From: SHLQ01 sp964451305
GTDB lineage: Bacteria > Actinomycetota > Acidimicrobiia > Acidimicrobiales > SHLQ01
Assembly (NCBI GenBank): GCA_964451305.1
Contig: CAYVHV010000006.1
Coordinates: 1 to 64,000, forward strand
Reading direction: 5' to 3'
Length of the DNA stretch: 64,000 nt
Of this stretch, positions 16,860 through 28,400 are shown one piece after another. The position numbers were made by a program, and so were the translations under genes. Position 1 is the stretch's first letter. Every line of letters starts with the position of its first letter. Under the pieces are notes generated by a model. The model made no database searches, was not told the origin of the DNA, and saw nothing but the letters and a program-made list of their open reading frames with translations.

Positions 16860-17657
16860 TTAGCCCTGAGCAGTTCTGGTGATGCTGACCTCGCCGAACC
16901 CGGTGAAGGACGCCGTTGCCGTCGACCCTCCCGGGAGCAATATCGCGCCGGTGCATGTACCGGATAGGACGAACTCGTTGGCCTTCAGCTCGATCTGGCG
17001 AGCACTGAGATGGTTCACCAGCCACTCGAGCGATCGCCACGGATCACCGAGAATGTCCGATCCGTTTCCTGCCGAGACCTCCTCACCGTCGATGGTCAAG
17101 GTGACGGTAATTCCAGCGAGAGATGGACAGTGTTCTGTCTCGACGGGATCACCAAAGACGACCCCACCATTCTGGCCCGAATCTGCAATCAGGCTGAGAT
17201 AGCTGACCGCACCCCAGTCGGTGAAGCGCGATGTGGCGATCTCGAAAGACGGGACCACCGCCAGAGTTGCTTCTTTGACCTCCTCGACCGAGTACTGACT
17301 GTCGCGCGGCGGCAGGTTCTTGCCGAGGACGAAGGCAAACTCGCTCTCGATCATCGGATTATGAATGGCGTCGTACGGCAACGGTTCGGGGCCGTAGACG
17401 GTGTCTTTGAACACTCGCCCAGGAAACGACTCCGGGGAGTTGAGAATCTGCATGGCCCTCGCTGAGGTGCAGCCGACCTTCCAACCAATTGGTTCCCAAC
17501 CCAGCATTTCCGCGTGGGAGGTGGCGATCATATGAGCAGATGCTGGATCGTTCGGCGCGTTGTCGCCGAGACTATCGATCTGACCGACAGCAAGCCGTGC
17601 CTCAGTGAGGTCTTTTGCAGCCTTAGTGATTTGATCACGGGTCAACATGGCTGCCAT
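16860..17657 (-). CDS. 2-keto-4-pentenoate hydratase-like protein (FAH superfamily)
   Basis: This 265-residue protein belongs to the hydratase/decarboxylase branch of the fumarylacetoacetate hydrolase fold (MhpD/XylJ-like), which adds water to 2-hydroxypenta-2,4-dienoate in meta-cleavage of aromatics. Visible features are GWKVGCTS, the metal-binding ESEFAFVLGKNLP, the VVPSFEI strand and the closing GTCTGAILLPGGSTATASFTG block. No other meta-cleavage gene lies nearby, so the natural substrate is uncertain. It converges on the acyltransferase gene and is divergent from tpx. Confidence 0.82.
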   Translation of the reverse strand: MAAMLTRDQITKAAKDLTEARLAVGQIDSLGDNAPNDPASAHMIATSHAEMLGWEPIGWKVGCTSARAMQILNSPESFPGRVFKDTVYGPEPLPYDAIHNPMIESEFAFVLGKNLPPRDSQYSVEEVKEATLAVVPSFEIATSRFTDWGAVSYLSLIADSGQNGGVVFGDPVETEHCPSLAGITVTLTIDGEEVSAGNGSDILGDPWRSLEWLVNHLSARQIELKANEFVLSGTCTGAILLPGGSTATASFTGFGEVSITRTAQG

Positions 17658-17745
17658 TGCAAAGGTCTATCAGCTCGATCGGTCCGGGCGCCAAGCGATC
17701 GGAGCGCTAGTCTGATCGCCACATCAATCGAGGAGAAATCAACTC

Positions 17746-18246
17746 ATGGCTGAAACGGCACTTCGAGGCAACCCAGTACAGACTTCCGGGGATCTCCCCG
17801 CTGTAGGGGCAGCTGCCCCAGCGTTCACACTCACCGGCTCGGACCTCGGCGCCGTCACGTCGGATGATCTGGCAGGCCAGCGAGTCGTCCTCAATATCTT
17901 CCCGTCGGTCGATACCCCAACGTGTGCAGCCAGTGTCCGGACGTTTAATGAACGAGCCGCCGAGATGGACAACACAACCGTCCTGTGCGTTTCGGCCGAC
18001 CTGCCGTTTGCGCAGGGTCGATTCTGTGGCGCCGAGGGCATCGAGAACGTCAAGACCGCGTCGACGTTCAAGAACGCAGACTTCCTCGCCAACTACGGCG
18101 TCGGCATGGTCGACGGGCCACTCGAGGGCCTGTGCGCCCGCGCCGTTGTCGTCCTCGACGAGTCCGGCAACGTTCTCCACCAAGAACTCGTCGGAGAGAT
18201 CGCCGACGAGCCAAACTACGACGCTGCAATCAGCGCCCTCAGCTAA
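17746..18246 (+). CDS. tpx: Thiol peroxidase (atypical 2-Cys peroxiredoxin)
   Basis: This is a 166-residue Tpx that reduces hydroperoxides at the expense of thioredoxin. The peroxidatic Cys60 lies in FPSVDTPTCAASVR and the resolving Cys94 in GRFCGAEGIENV; both are characteristic, as is the later ARAVVVLDESG strand. Length is normal and there is no signal peptide, so it is cytosolic. An AGGAG (about 17729) precedes the ATG at 17746. It stands alone, with a small membrane-protein gene 39 bases downstream. Confidence 0.95.
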   Translation: MAETALRGNPVQTSGDLPAVGAAAPAFTLTGSDLGAVTSDDLAGQRVVLNIFPSVDTPTCAASVRTFNERAAEMDNTTVLCVSADLPFAQGRFCGAEGIENVKTASTFKNADFLANYGVGMVDGPLEGLCARAVVVLDESGNVLHQELVGEIADEPNYDAAISALS

Positions 18247-18285
18247 CGCCGCTGAGCAGTCACAGCACCGCACAACATCTCAAAC

Positions 18286-18726
18286 GTGAAACGTTTCTCG
18301 ACCGGCCCGCTCATCACGGGCGGGTTGGTCGCGGGATTTTTCACGGTCCTCTCACTCGTCCTTCCGTGGTTCGACATCCTCGGACGTGAGCGATCGAGCA
18401 TCGACATTCTTCGAAGTGCGAGTGTTCTCGATGTGATCGAAGGCAGCCTGAAAGTGGCGGTGATCTTCGGCTGGTTGCTCGCGCCGGTCACCGTGTCGGC
18501 GGCGATGTTTCTCGCAGCATCGGGGCGACACCGTATGGCGGCGGTGCTCTTGCTTCCCGTCGGTGCGATGACGATGCTCGTCGTCGGTGCCAGCCTCGTC
18601 GTCGACGAGATTGGCCTGGCATGGGGAGCATTTGTTGGATTGGGTTCCGCCCTCGCGGCGTTCATCCTTGCGGTTATGGTCTTGCTCAGCCCTCGTCCAT
18701 CCATCGCGCCAGGAGGTTCGACATGA
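18286..18726 (+). CDS. Hypothetical four-helix membrane protein
   Basis: This 146-residue protein has four predicted membrane helices (about residues 8-28, 55-75, 85-105 and 113-133) and a short Pro-containing tail. It starts at the GTG at 18286. It is coupled to the next gene through an ATGA overlap at 18723-18726, so the two products are expected to be made together. No family is recognised; the general plan resembles small actinobacterial Trp-poor membrane proteins of unknown function. Confidence 0.65.
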   Translation: MKRFSTGPLITGGLVAGFFTVLSLVLPWFDILGRERSSIDILRSASVLDVIEGSLKVAVIFGWLLAPVTVSAAMFLAASGRHRMAAVLLLPVGAMTMLVVGASLVVDEIGLAWGAFVGLGSALAAFILAVMVLLSPRPSIAPGGST

Positions 18727-19427
18727 GCGAGCTCCACATCTTCTTCATCGATGAACTCACCGCAGCACAGCCCGGCGACGTGGTGACGTTCGGTCGGAGT
18801 GGCGATATCGAAGTCGATGAAGCCAACAAGTACATGCACCGCATCGTTGGTACCTTCTTTGACCGCGACAACGTGTGGTGGCTGACGAACAACAGCAAGC
18901 ACGGAAACCTGACATTGGCTGGTGACGGCGGACGCCTGACCCGTCTGCCGCCGTCAGCTGTCACCGCGCTCACCGAGGTCACCGGCGCTATCCGGTTCGA
19001 TTCCGGCCCGACAACATACGAATTGGGTTGGACTCTGCCTGGGCAAGACCCACTGATGCCCCCGAGCTCGACCGATGATGAGGACAGCGACGCATCGCCC
19101 GATGCCACACGTCAGTTCGGTGTTGTCAACCTCAACCATGAGCAGAAGCAGCTACTCGTGTCGCTCGCTGAAGCTTCGTTACTCGACCCCACGGCACCAT
19201 CCACCGATCTTCCTGCGAACGCATCGGTTGCGCACCGGCTGGGTTGGTCTGCGAAGAAACTCGACCGAAAACTCGACTATCTCTGCGCCCGCTTGGCATC
19301 GGTCGGGGTCCGCGGACTCCGGGGTGAGAAAGGCTTTGAAGCCATCGACCGCCGGAGTCGCCTCGTCGAACACGCCATGTCATCGGGGATGATTAGTGCA
19401 GCGGACCTCGACATCATCAACGAGTGA
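18723..19427 (+). CDS. FHA-like domain protein with C-terminal winged-helix region
   Basis: This protein starts at the ATG at 18723 after an AGGAGG, overlapping the preceding stop. Residues 15-90 resemble a forkhead-associated (phosphothreonine-binding) domain: FGRSGDIEVDE, a divergent MHR where SRxH is usual, and WWLTNNSKHGNLTL for the Asn-x-Ser-x-x-Gly element. After an acidic spacer, residues 140-230 form a helical region (NHEQKQLLVSLAEA and LGWSAKKLDRKLDYLCARL) like the HTH seen beside FHA domains in actinobacteria. It may read a Ser/Thr kinase signal; no kinase is encoded nearby. The FHA identity is inferred from the pattern only. Confidence 0.6.
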   Translation: MSELHIFFIDELTAAQPGDVVTFGRSGDIEVDEANKYMHRIVGTFFDRDNVWWLTNNSKHGNLTLAGDGGRLTRLPPSAVTALTEVTGAIRFDSGPTTYELGWTLPGQDPLMPPSSTDDEDSDASPDATRQFGVVNLNHEQKQLLVSLAEASLLDPTAPSTDLPANASVAHRLGWSAKKLDRKLDYLCARLASVGVRGLRGEKGFEAIDRRSRLVEHAMSSGMISAADLDIINE

Positions 19428-19477
19428 GCGTGTAGAAATCCCTTAACGAGGGACCCGGTCGGCCGATATGGATCTCT

Positions 19478-21991
19478 ATGACCACGCCACCGCCTGAGTC
19501 TCCGAGCCCGCCACCGCCTGAGCCTTCACCGACAGAGGCCACACCATGGGGATCAGCGATCGCCGCGAATGCTGCGGCGAACTCGCCGTCGGCGCCACCC
19601 CCTGCGTCGTCGCCTCCAGCACCGCCCGCATTTGGTGCGAGTGCACCCACCTATCCGAGTGCTGAAGCCCCCTTTGGAGGAGGCGACTCCGGCGGCTCAT
19701 CGAAGCTTCCCTGGGTGCTCGCAGCGTTGACCGCCGTCGTGCTTCTCGGTGGCGGAGTATTCTTCGCCCTATCCGCATTCGGTGCGTCCGGTGGCGCTTC
19801 GTCTCCTGACGAAGGTATCGAGGCCGTCCTCGGAGCGGTCGGAGACGAAGACTTCGTCACCCTTGCCGAATTGATGGAACCGGCCGAACGACGCACGCTT
19901 GCCGAGCCGGCTATCACCGACGTTCTTCCCGAGCTCGTCCGCCTCGGGCTGCTCGACGATTCCGTCGATGCGGGAGATATCGAAGGGGTCGACCTCGTAT
20001 TTACCGACGTCGAGTATCGAGTGGAACGCCTCGTCGGGGTCGATGACATCGCACATGTCTTTCTCACCGGTGGCGAGTTCGCGTCGAACGTGAACGGTGC
20101 CTTGCTGCCCTTCACCGACGAGATCGATACCGCTGATCTCGATCAACAGGACCGCCAGACAATCACCGAGTCAGATACGCCGATCGTGTTTGTTGAACGC
20201 GATGGCGACTGGTTCTTCTCGCTGTGGTTCACCATCGCGGAAAACGCGCGCATCGCGGCCGACGAACGGCTCCCTAGCCCCGGTGAGTCACCGGCGCAGA
20301 TCCCGAGCGACTCGCCAGAGGCGGCGATCGAAGGCATGTTCAACTCGATGACCGAGTTCGATCTCACCTCGTTCGTTGGCCACATGGACCCAGAGGAGAT
20401 GGCGGTGCTTTACCGCTACTCGCCGCTCTTCCTCGACGATGCACAAGCGATGCTCGACGACTCACGAGGGGATCTTCGTGACGAAGGCATCACGTGGGAG
20501 ATGTCCAACTTTGATTTCGACGTCGATCAGTCCGGCGATGACGCTGTCGTAGCCATGCGTGGATTCACTCTCGACGTCGCTACCGATGGCTTCGAGATCT
20601 CTGCGAACTATGCACCTGACGCACTGACCGGCGAGCTGGAATTCGACGGCGTCACGGCAAGCTTCGACGGAACGACAACCGATGTCTCGATCGACGGTCA
20701 GATCGATGGTTCAGCCTTCGAAGTGATCATCGGGATCGAACCAACTGAGAACCGAGTAGCAGGAACCTTGGGGATTGAAGGAGACTCCTTCGAGGGCGAG
20801 ATAGCGCTCGATCCGTCTGGCGACTGCTCTCGTTATGAGATCACCGGAACCGACGGCACGAACGAATCCGGTTGCCTCGAAGAGGACCTTGGAATCGATG
20901 GTTTCGGTCCGATCCTCGTGGCGATGGAAGACTGGCCTGACGATTTTCCTGGCGTCTCGATGCGAGCCCGTCAGGTCGACGGCGGATGGTTTGTCTCTCC
21001 GGTCGGTTCGATCCTCGGAGGTATCGTCACGGGCCTCGAAGGTCTCGAAGAAGGCAACTTCGATGACGTCTTCAACCCGTTCGCCAGTGTTATTGGTGAC
21101 GCCTTGGCTGATCCGTTCGGAGTGGTCGAGGATGGCACCGACTTCATCGACCCGGGTAGCGCTGACTTTCTCGACGACGATGTATTTGATGACGACGTGT
21201 TCGACGACGACGTGATCGGCAGCTTTGCGGATCCGGTCCTTGAAGATGCGAGTTTCATCATGGTGTCCGATGGTGAATCGGTCGAATTCCTCGGCGCGAT
21301 CGAGCCGAACGGATTCGATAGCTACGAGATTGAACTCGACGCAGGTTCTGAGCTCGCGGTCACCGCCCTCGCTACCGACGGGATCCTCGACACCACGCTT
21401 CGAGTCGCCGATCGCGACGGAAGTCAACTCGCGTTCAACGATGACGCCGGAATCACCGCCGAGCTGCCGAACCAATTCGACAGCCAGCTGGTCTTCACCG
21501 CCCCCGACGATGGCTTCTACCAGATCGAAGTCGCGGGATTCAACGCTTCGACAGCGGGAGAGTACACCCTCATCGTCGATCGCAGCGGCGCTGGAATTGC
21601 CGGCGGCCAGCTCGAGGACGAACTTGGAGCTCCCAACGATGACATTGTCACGGGAGCCGCAATCGACATCGCTGTCGCGAGCGGCGAGACGCTCGTTGTC
21701 AACGGCGTGGTCGAAGGCCCAACCCCATACAACATCGATCTCGAGTTAGGCGATGAGTTGGTGATCACGGTCGAGTCCGATGACGTCGACGAACTCGACC
21801 CCATCGTTTCGCTGATGTTGGACGGGTTCCAGATCGGTCGAAACGATGATGCCCTCGACGCAAGTGCTGTCGCGGACTCATTCGATAGTCAGCTCATCAT
21901 CAACTCCGCAGGTACGGCGACACACGTGATTCTCGTCGAGGGCTTCGGTGGAACCAGCGGCGCCTTCACGATGACCATCGAGCGGAACTGA
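19478..21991 (+). CDS. Membrane-anchored extracellular protein with two C-terminal PPC-like domains
   Basis: The first 70 residues are Pro/Ser/Ala-rich and cytosolic, a single helix spans residues 77-101, and about 735 residues lie outside the cell. The exterior is strongly acidic, with a DDDVFDDDVFDDDVIG repeat near residue 570. The C-terminal 240 residues hold two PPC-like beta sandwiches (bacterial pre-peptidase C-terminal domains), each with a pattern such as YEIELDAGSELAVTALA then LVFTAPDDGFYQIEVAGF. The middle shows no known domain. It follows the FHA-like gene by 50 bases and may share regulation. A sensing, binding or scaffold role at the surface is likely; no catalytic motif is seen. 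Confidence 0.7.
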   Translation: MTTPPPESPSPPPPEPSPTEATPWGSAIAANAAANSPSAPPPASSPPAPPAFGASAPTYPSAEAPFGGGDSGGSSKLPWVLAALTAVVLLGGGVFFALSAFGASGGASSPDEGIEAVLGAVGDEDFVTLAELMEPAERRTLAEPAITDVLPELVRLGLLDDSVDAGDIEGVDLVFTDVEYRVERLVGVDDIAHVFLTGGEFASNVNGALLPFTDEIDTADLDQQDRQTITESDTPIVFVERDGDWFFSLWFTIAENARIAADERLPSPGESPAQIPSDSPEAAIEGMFNSMTEFDLTSFVGHMDPEEMAVLYRYSPLFLDDAQAMLDDSRGDLRDEGITWEMSNFDFDVDQSGDDAVVAMRGFTLDVATDGFEISANYAPDALTGELEFDGVTASFDGTTTDVSIDGQIDGSAFEVIIGIEPTENRVAGTLGIEGDSFEGEIALDPSGDCSRYEITGTDGTNESGCLEEDLGIDGFGPILVAMEDWPDDFPGVSMRARQVDGGWFVSPVGSILGGIVTGLEGLEEGNFDDVFNPFASVIGDALADPFGVVEDGTDFIDPGSADFLDDDVFDDDVFDDDVIGSFADPVLEDASFIMVSDGESVEFLGAIEPNGFDSYEIELDAGSELAVTALATDGILDTTLRVADRDGSQLAFNDDAGITAELPNQFDSQLVFTAPDDGFYQIEVAGFNASTAGEYTLIVDRSGAGIAGGQLEDELGAPNDDIVTGAAIDIAVASGETLVVNGVVEGPTPYNIDLELGDELVITVESDDVDELDPIVSLMLDGFQIGRNDDALDASAVADSFDSQLIINSAGTATHVILVEGFGGTSGAFTMTIERN

Positions 21992-22100
21992 TCATTCGCA
22001 CAAGTCGGTCGGGTGGAATTAACTGATGGTTCGAAGGATGGACTTCTGATCTACCCGCGATACCATGACTAGTCGTTCTGCCCTGTGCAGTTCGTTATTG

Positions 22101-22176
22101 GCCCCCATCGTCCAGCGGCCTAGGACGCCTGCCTTTCACGCAGGTAACACGGGTTCGAATCCCGTTGGGGGTGCCA
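22101..22176 (+). tRNA. tRNA-Glu (anticodon TTC)
   Basis: A 76-base cloverleaf: acceptor GCCCCCA paired with TGGGGGT, D stem GTCC/GGAC, anticodon stem CCTGC/GCAGG with loop CTTTCAC giving anticodon TTC, and T stem ACGGG/CCCGT with the TTCGAAT loop. Discriminator G and an encoded CCA end follow. The first acceptor pair is G-U instead of G-C. The tRNA lies alone between two surface-protein genes. Confidence 0.95.
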
Positions 22177-22433
22177 TTTACGTCGGGCATGAAGCGCCTT
22201 CCACAGGCGATTCATTCGCTCTTTTGCCCCTTCGGCACACGATCTGATCGACGCTGGCCGCAGAGGTCGCGTCCGTTGTCTGATGTGCTGGTCGGCCTTC
22301 CTTGTCGCTGGCAGCACAACAACCTCGATGTGCTGAATTTTGGGCATTTTGCCTTACATACTAAGAATTTCGATAATCGTGTCGATGGCTCTCTCAATAC
22401 TCAGCGGCGGGACCGTTCGAGAAGAGGTAAAAC

Positions 22434-25400
22434 ATGTTCGATTCCGTCGCACCTGCGCGCAAAAGGGCTCCGTGGCTTAAACGCCTCGTGGGTCTACCTG
22501 TTTTGGTCGTCGCCCTCTTCGGGACACTGCTCGTGCCGACCGCGGCGGGTGCTCAGCAACAAAACGAGATCGTGTTGACCGTCGACTTCGACGGCACCGC
22601 AGCGTTCTCAGCTTCTGATCCGCTCGATAATGGTGCTGGACTCCACACTCCAGGCCGTGACTTGAACGCAAACAACAGTGTTGTTCGCACATACGATCAG
22701 ATCCAATACCGGATCGATTGGAACGTCAACGAAGTCGATGGCACGACGACCACGGTCAGCATGGTCCTTCCTGAGGGTATGGAATGGCTTGCCGATGCAA
22801 CGACCGCTTCAGGTGTCCCTTCCGGATGTCTCGATGATGGCTCGTCATCGATCACCGGCCTAAACGGTCGTGAGCTGATCTGTAACACCGACGCCGAACA
22901 CGAAGGTTCGAACGGTGCGATCCACCCACGTGCATTCGTGAACGGTTTCCCCGACGGAACCCCACTTAACGTGACTGCTTCGGTTGAGACCGATCAACTT
23001 CCTCCGGTCGTTTCGAACCAGATCACCACGATCGTTTCCGCTGCTCCCGGAGGCGACTGGGTCAAGGGCGAACCAGAGCTCGACGCAGACTCTGGCGAAG
23101 TCATTCGCTACGAGCCGAACGAAACGTACTTTGACATTCCTGGTGGCGCTTCGGGAGAACTCGGCCGCCTCTTCGTTTGGAACCTCCGTCTTGAGCCTTC
23201 AGGTGGCTTGAAGGGTTCTGAGCCGCTCGTCGATGCAATGCCACTCGAGTTCTGGGATCACTTCTTCGATTCGGTTCCCGGCACCGAGCTTGCAACCCCT
23301 GCTCAGATGTTGGCCGCAACAGGACTGCCCCGCGTCCCTTGTGGTGGTTATGACGGCGACGGCTCGTACCCATTCGGTATCACTGCCGGCGTGCCATCGA
23401 CGACGCCTGCAGCACAGACCAACATTGGTGAGATTGCGTGTACCGACCTTGGCAACTCGGCTGGCTACCCGCAGGTCAAGTTCGACATCACCGGACACGA
23501 CACCGCAAACATCGCGGCTTCAAACGCAGACGGCTCTGGAAACTCGACGACGTTGATCTCGGCTCAGGTAGCTTTCTGGGCTCCGGAGTCCGAGTTGAGC
23601 GTTCCAGGCACGGAGATTCGAAACGCGATCACCGGTTCGGCTGCAGTCGTTCCGCTAACCGCATCTGATGTCGATCCGATCTTGGTGCACGGAACTAACG
23701 GACCGGTCCCAGAGTTCTCAGAGAATGCGAATGGCCTCGCCGGTCTGTCGAACAATTCGCCATACCCTCTCATACCGCGAGTCACCGGCCAACCCGGCCG
23801 CTCGGTCCGCCACAACGTCCGCTACCAGAACGGTCCCTACAGCGAAGTGCAGTGGGACACCGCCCTCGGCGATACGTGGCGAACATATGACCGACGAGAG
23901 CTGTTCAATGGTGGGACCGGTCGTGTTGTCAACAACGGCAGCAACGGCGTCGACGAGAATACCCCACGTTGGGATGGCGATGGCCAAACCCCTCGCGGCA
24001 ACATCTTGACGGTCGTGAACACGCTCAACACGCTCACGTCGCGAGACAACGGCTCAGAGTTCTTCAGCCCGATCCACAGTTGTGTTGCGGTCGATACGAC
24101 GCACCAGGAAGTTATTGGTATGCCCGCTAGCTTCCCGATCAGCCTTCGCGAGCCAAACCTGGCGCAGAACTCTGCGCAGCAGTCAATCTTCACGAACAGC
24201 CCGACGACCGGCGGCCTTACCGGAACACCCGCAACGCCGATTGCTCAGGTGCTCACTAGCGTCACCGGCAACTCCCAGGTCAACTACTCGGGTATCTCAG
24301 GGCCTGCTGTGAACGTTGCCGATGCCGAACTTGATTGGGTCCTTGAAGTTGCTGAACTCACCGATCCAGGAAATGCCGTAGGTCTCCATACAGTGACCTG
24401 TAACGGTGACGAAGGAACGTGGGTCGATGCCACTGATGCGGTCGCCTTGGCCGGTCTTGAGACCGGCACCCTTGCCGACGGCACTCCGGTCTACGGCAAC
24501 GTAACGCACTTCCGTCTTCGCACCGCCGGCGACGTTGCGTGGAACTCCGACTTCTTCGCAGCCAACGGAACGACGTCATACGGCGCAAGCGCGCTGCTGA
24601 ACTTCCAGGTTCGTGTCAAGGACAACCCAACTGTTCAGACTGCCGAACAGGAGCTGTTCATCTACGCAGGTCGCGCCACGGGAGACTGGGACGGTAGTGG
24701 TCAACCCACGACAGCTAACTGCACAAACGCCTCGAGGTTCACCGGTGGAACGAACACCGCAATTCCTGCTGGTTGGTGCAACCTCTCGTTCACCGATGAT
24801 GGTGTCGATACCCTCGACGCGCAGAACGGTGACCTCAAGGATGACTTTGATACTTCCGCCGGTGAGCAGTTCGGTGCCCTTGGCACCCTGTCGGCTCACG
24901 CTGATGTTGTCTACATTATCGAGCCTGCGCTGGCGATTTCGAAGATAAACACCGATGGGCCTGGCGACATTGTTGCGAATGGTCAGCTTGTTGAGTTCGA
25001 GATTAACCCTCGTGTTGTTGGCTCGTCGTTGGACACGATCAACAATGTGAGGGTGACCGATGCGTTGCCAGCGAACATGGTGTTTGCTGGGTTTACGTCG
25101 CAGCCTGCGGGCTCGCCGTGTGCTCATGCTGGTGGTGTGATTACGTGCTCGTACGGTGATCAGGCCGGCGGTTGGGGTTCACTTGGTGAGGGCCGATTCA
25201 GCTTCAACGTCACGATCGTTGACGCTGGCCCGAACGCAACCCTGACCAACATCGCAACCATTAGCGGTGAGGATTCTCAGAATCCTGGCCTGGCAGTTAC
25301 CCCTGCGTCTTCTCGGGCACAGGCCTTTACCGGCGCTCCGTTTGAAGAGTCCGGCATCGAAAAGACAGTCGACCCGCACATCACCGATTGTTTCGAAGCT

Positions 25401-28400
25401 CCCGGCACGATTCATGATCCGGGCGATTGCACAGTGATCGCAACCGACGGAGGCATGATCTTCACGCTCGACATCGAGAACGAAGGCAACGTCGACCTCA
25501 CGAACTACCGAGTCGTCGATGTGTTGCCATACAACGGTGACGCCACCGAAGCGCCATCAGCTCCACACCCATTTACTGGTGTGGCTCTGACCGGTGATGG
25601 CCGGACACCGCCGTCGTCATTCTCTGGCGATCTCAATTTTGTCAACGCTGTTGCGCCCGCCGGCTCGACGGTGCTGTACTCCGCTGACGCTCCGGGCACG
25701 ATCAGCCGTGACCCATCTGTAGCCGAGGCCGGCGGAACAACGTGGTGTGACGCCCCTGCCGCTGGAACGGCCGTTGCGGCGGGCTTGGGTGCAACTGCGG
25801 GAACTGGTGCTTGCCCAGCGTCCGCTGACGATGTCACTGCAATCCACATCGATCTTGGCACCCTTGACCGAGGCGCAACCGAGTTCATCGAAATCCAGCT
25901 CACGACCGTTGGAGCCGAATGTGGCGATATTTGGACCAACAACTTCGGTGCACGCACCTTTGGTCTGCTTCTTCCAATCCGATCAAATGACGTATCGGTC
26001 ATGTCAGGGTTCTGCGAACCATCGATCGACATCGAAAAGGCGACGAACGGTCTCGACTCTGACACACCATCTGGTGCGCAGATCGTCGCTGGTGATCCAG
26101 TGACCTGGACGTACGTTGTCACGAACGACGGCGATGTTGCCCTCGCAAACGCCACAGTTGTTGACGTGCCAGCACCAGCTGGCGGCATCCTCTGTGACGT
26201 TGCTGGTGATGGAAGCTTCACGGGAACGAACGTAATTCCACTGCTCCTTCCCGGTGAATCCGTGACCTGTGAAGCAACAGGAATTGCGACCGGTGGGCCG
26301 TTTGCGAACAACGCTTCGGTGGTGGGCGAGCCAGTCCTTCCGGACTTCTCGGACCCCGCTGTTGATCCCGCAGATCCATCGACATGGCCAACCGATCCAA
26401 CGGCGTTTGCTGCGCCGATCGATCCAGTCACCGGTGCTCCAGCACTCGACGATGTCGACGATGAAGATCCATCGCACTACACCGGCATCGTGCTCGAACC
26501 AGGAATCGATATCGAGAAGGACACCAATGGTGCCCAGTCCGATACCGCTCCTGGTGAGCTGTTGGTCGCCGGCGAAGCAGTGACGTGGACCTACGAGGTC
26601 ACCAACACGGGTAACGCGGCGCTGCTCGACGCCGAAGTTGCCGACGTTGATTCGACTGGCGCTTCAGTTCCCGTCGTCTGTGACATCGATGGCGACGGCA
26701 CGTTCGACGGAACGAACGTTATTCCGCTGCTGCTCCCAAGCGAGACGGTGACATGTCAGTCGACGGGAACGGCCCAGCCTGGTCCGTACTCGAACAACGC
26801 GACAGTGACCGGCACGACGGCATTGTCGAACGAGGCATGTGTGTGCGATCCGACCGATCCAACCACGTGGCCAACCGACCTGGCAGCGTTCTCTGCCTAC
26901 GTCGACCCAGTGTCGGGCGAGACCCTTCCAGTGAGCGACGAGGATCCATCGAACTACACCGGCGTCGAACCAGGAATCGACATCGAGAAGGCCACCAACG
27001 GTGTCGACTCCGATGTCCTGCCTGGCCAGCCGGTCGCAGCTGGCTCGCTAGTGACCTGGACGTACGAGGTCGCGAACACCGGCGGCACGGCGTTGCTCGA
27101 TGCAACAGTGTCCGATGTGCCAGCACCTGTTGGTGGCATCAGCTGCGATGTCGATGGCGATGGCGTACTCGATGGTACGAACGTGATTCCGTTCCTCGCA
27201 GTTGGCGCAAGTGTCACGTGTGAAGCGACCGGACTGGCACAACCCGGACCGTTCACGAACAACGCATCGGTATCGGGAACCCCAGCGTTGCCGGACTTCT
27301 CAAATCCAGCTGTTGACCCCGCAGATCCATCGACGTGGCCAACCGACCCAGCGCTGTTCAGTGTGCCGATCGATCCAGCCACAGGTGTTCCATTTACGGT
27401 CGCCGATGAGGATCCATCGAACTACACCGGGTTTACCCCGGACCCCGGCATCGATATCGAGAAGGACACCAACGGTGAGCAGTCCGATGAGGCCCCTGGT
27501 GAAGAGATTGCCTTTGGCGAGGCGGTCACCTGGACCTATGTCGTGACCAACACCGGCGGAACTGCTTTGGCGAACGCGACGGTTACAGACAACACCGGAG
27601 TCATCGTCGACTGTGACGTCGATGGTGATGGTGTGCTCGATGGAACCAACGTGATCCCGTTCCTCGCATTCGGCGCAAGCGTCACGTGTGAAGGAACCGG
27701 AACCGCTCAGGTCGGTCCATACGAGAACATCGGTGACGTCACGGGTGACCCAATCACCCCCGACTTTGCGACCTGCGGTTGCGATCCAGAAGATCCAACC
27801 ACCTGGCCAGCAGATGCTTCTGGTTATGTCGCAGCGGTCGACGACTCGGGCGCCCCATTGGGCCCAGTCACCGATGCCGATGCTTCGCACTACACCGGAA
27901 CCGCAACCTTCGACCTTGCATTGGAGAAGACGATTGCTGATGGCCAAGACACAGCGAACCTGGCCATTGGTGACGACGTCACCTACACCATCGAAGTGTT
28001 CAACCAGGGCACCGTCGATGCAACGGACATCACCGTTATCGATTACACGCCGGCCGCTCTCGAGGTCAACGATCCCGACTGGACCGTCGACGCTGATGGC
28101 AACGCAACGATCGATCTCACCGGTGTCACCGTGGCCCCAGGTGAATCAACATCGGTCGACATCACCATGACGATCCTCACCGCAGGAGATATCAACAACA
28201 CCGCAGAGATCACCGGGTCAACACCGATCGATGCGTTCGGTGCGCCAATACTCGGTGCCGACGGAAACGTCCTCGCCGATGTTGATTCTGTCTCTGACGC
28301 ACTCGACACCGACGTGCTTTCCGATGGAATCATCGATGGCGCCGACGGTGATGAGGACGATCACGATGTGGCGTCGATCAACGTGACTGCGCCAGTCACG

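Noticed and set aside
26010..27902. Assembly artefact from duplicated sequence
   Set aside because: The four units differ at many positions, including codon-level changes and differing linker sequences, so they are true repeats; collapse of further copies cannot be excluded.
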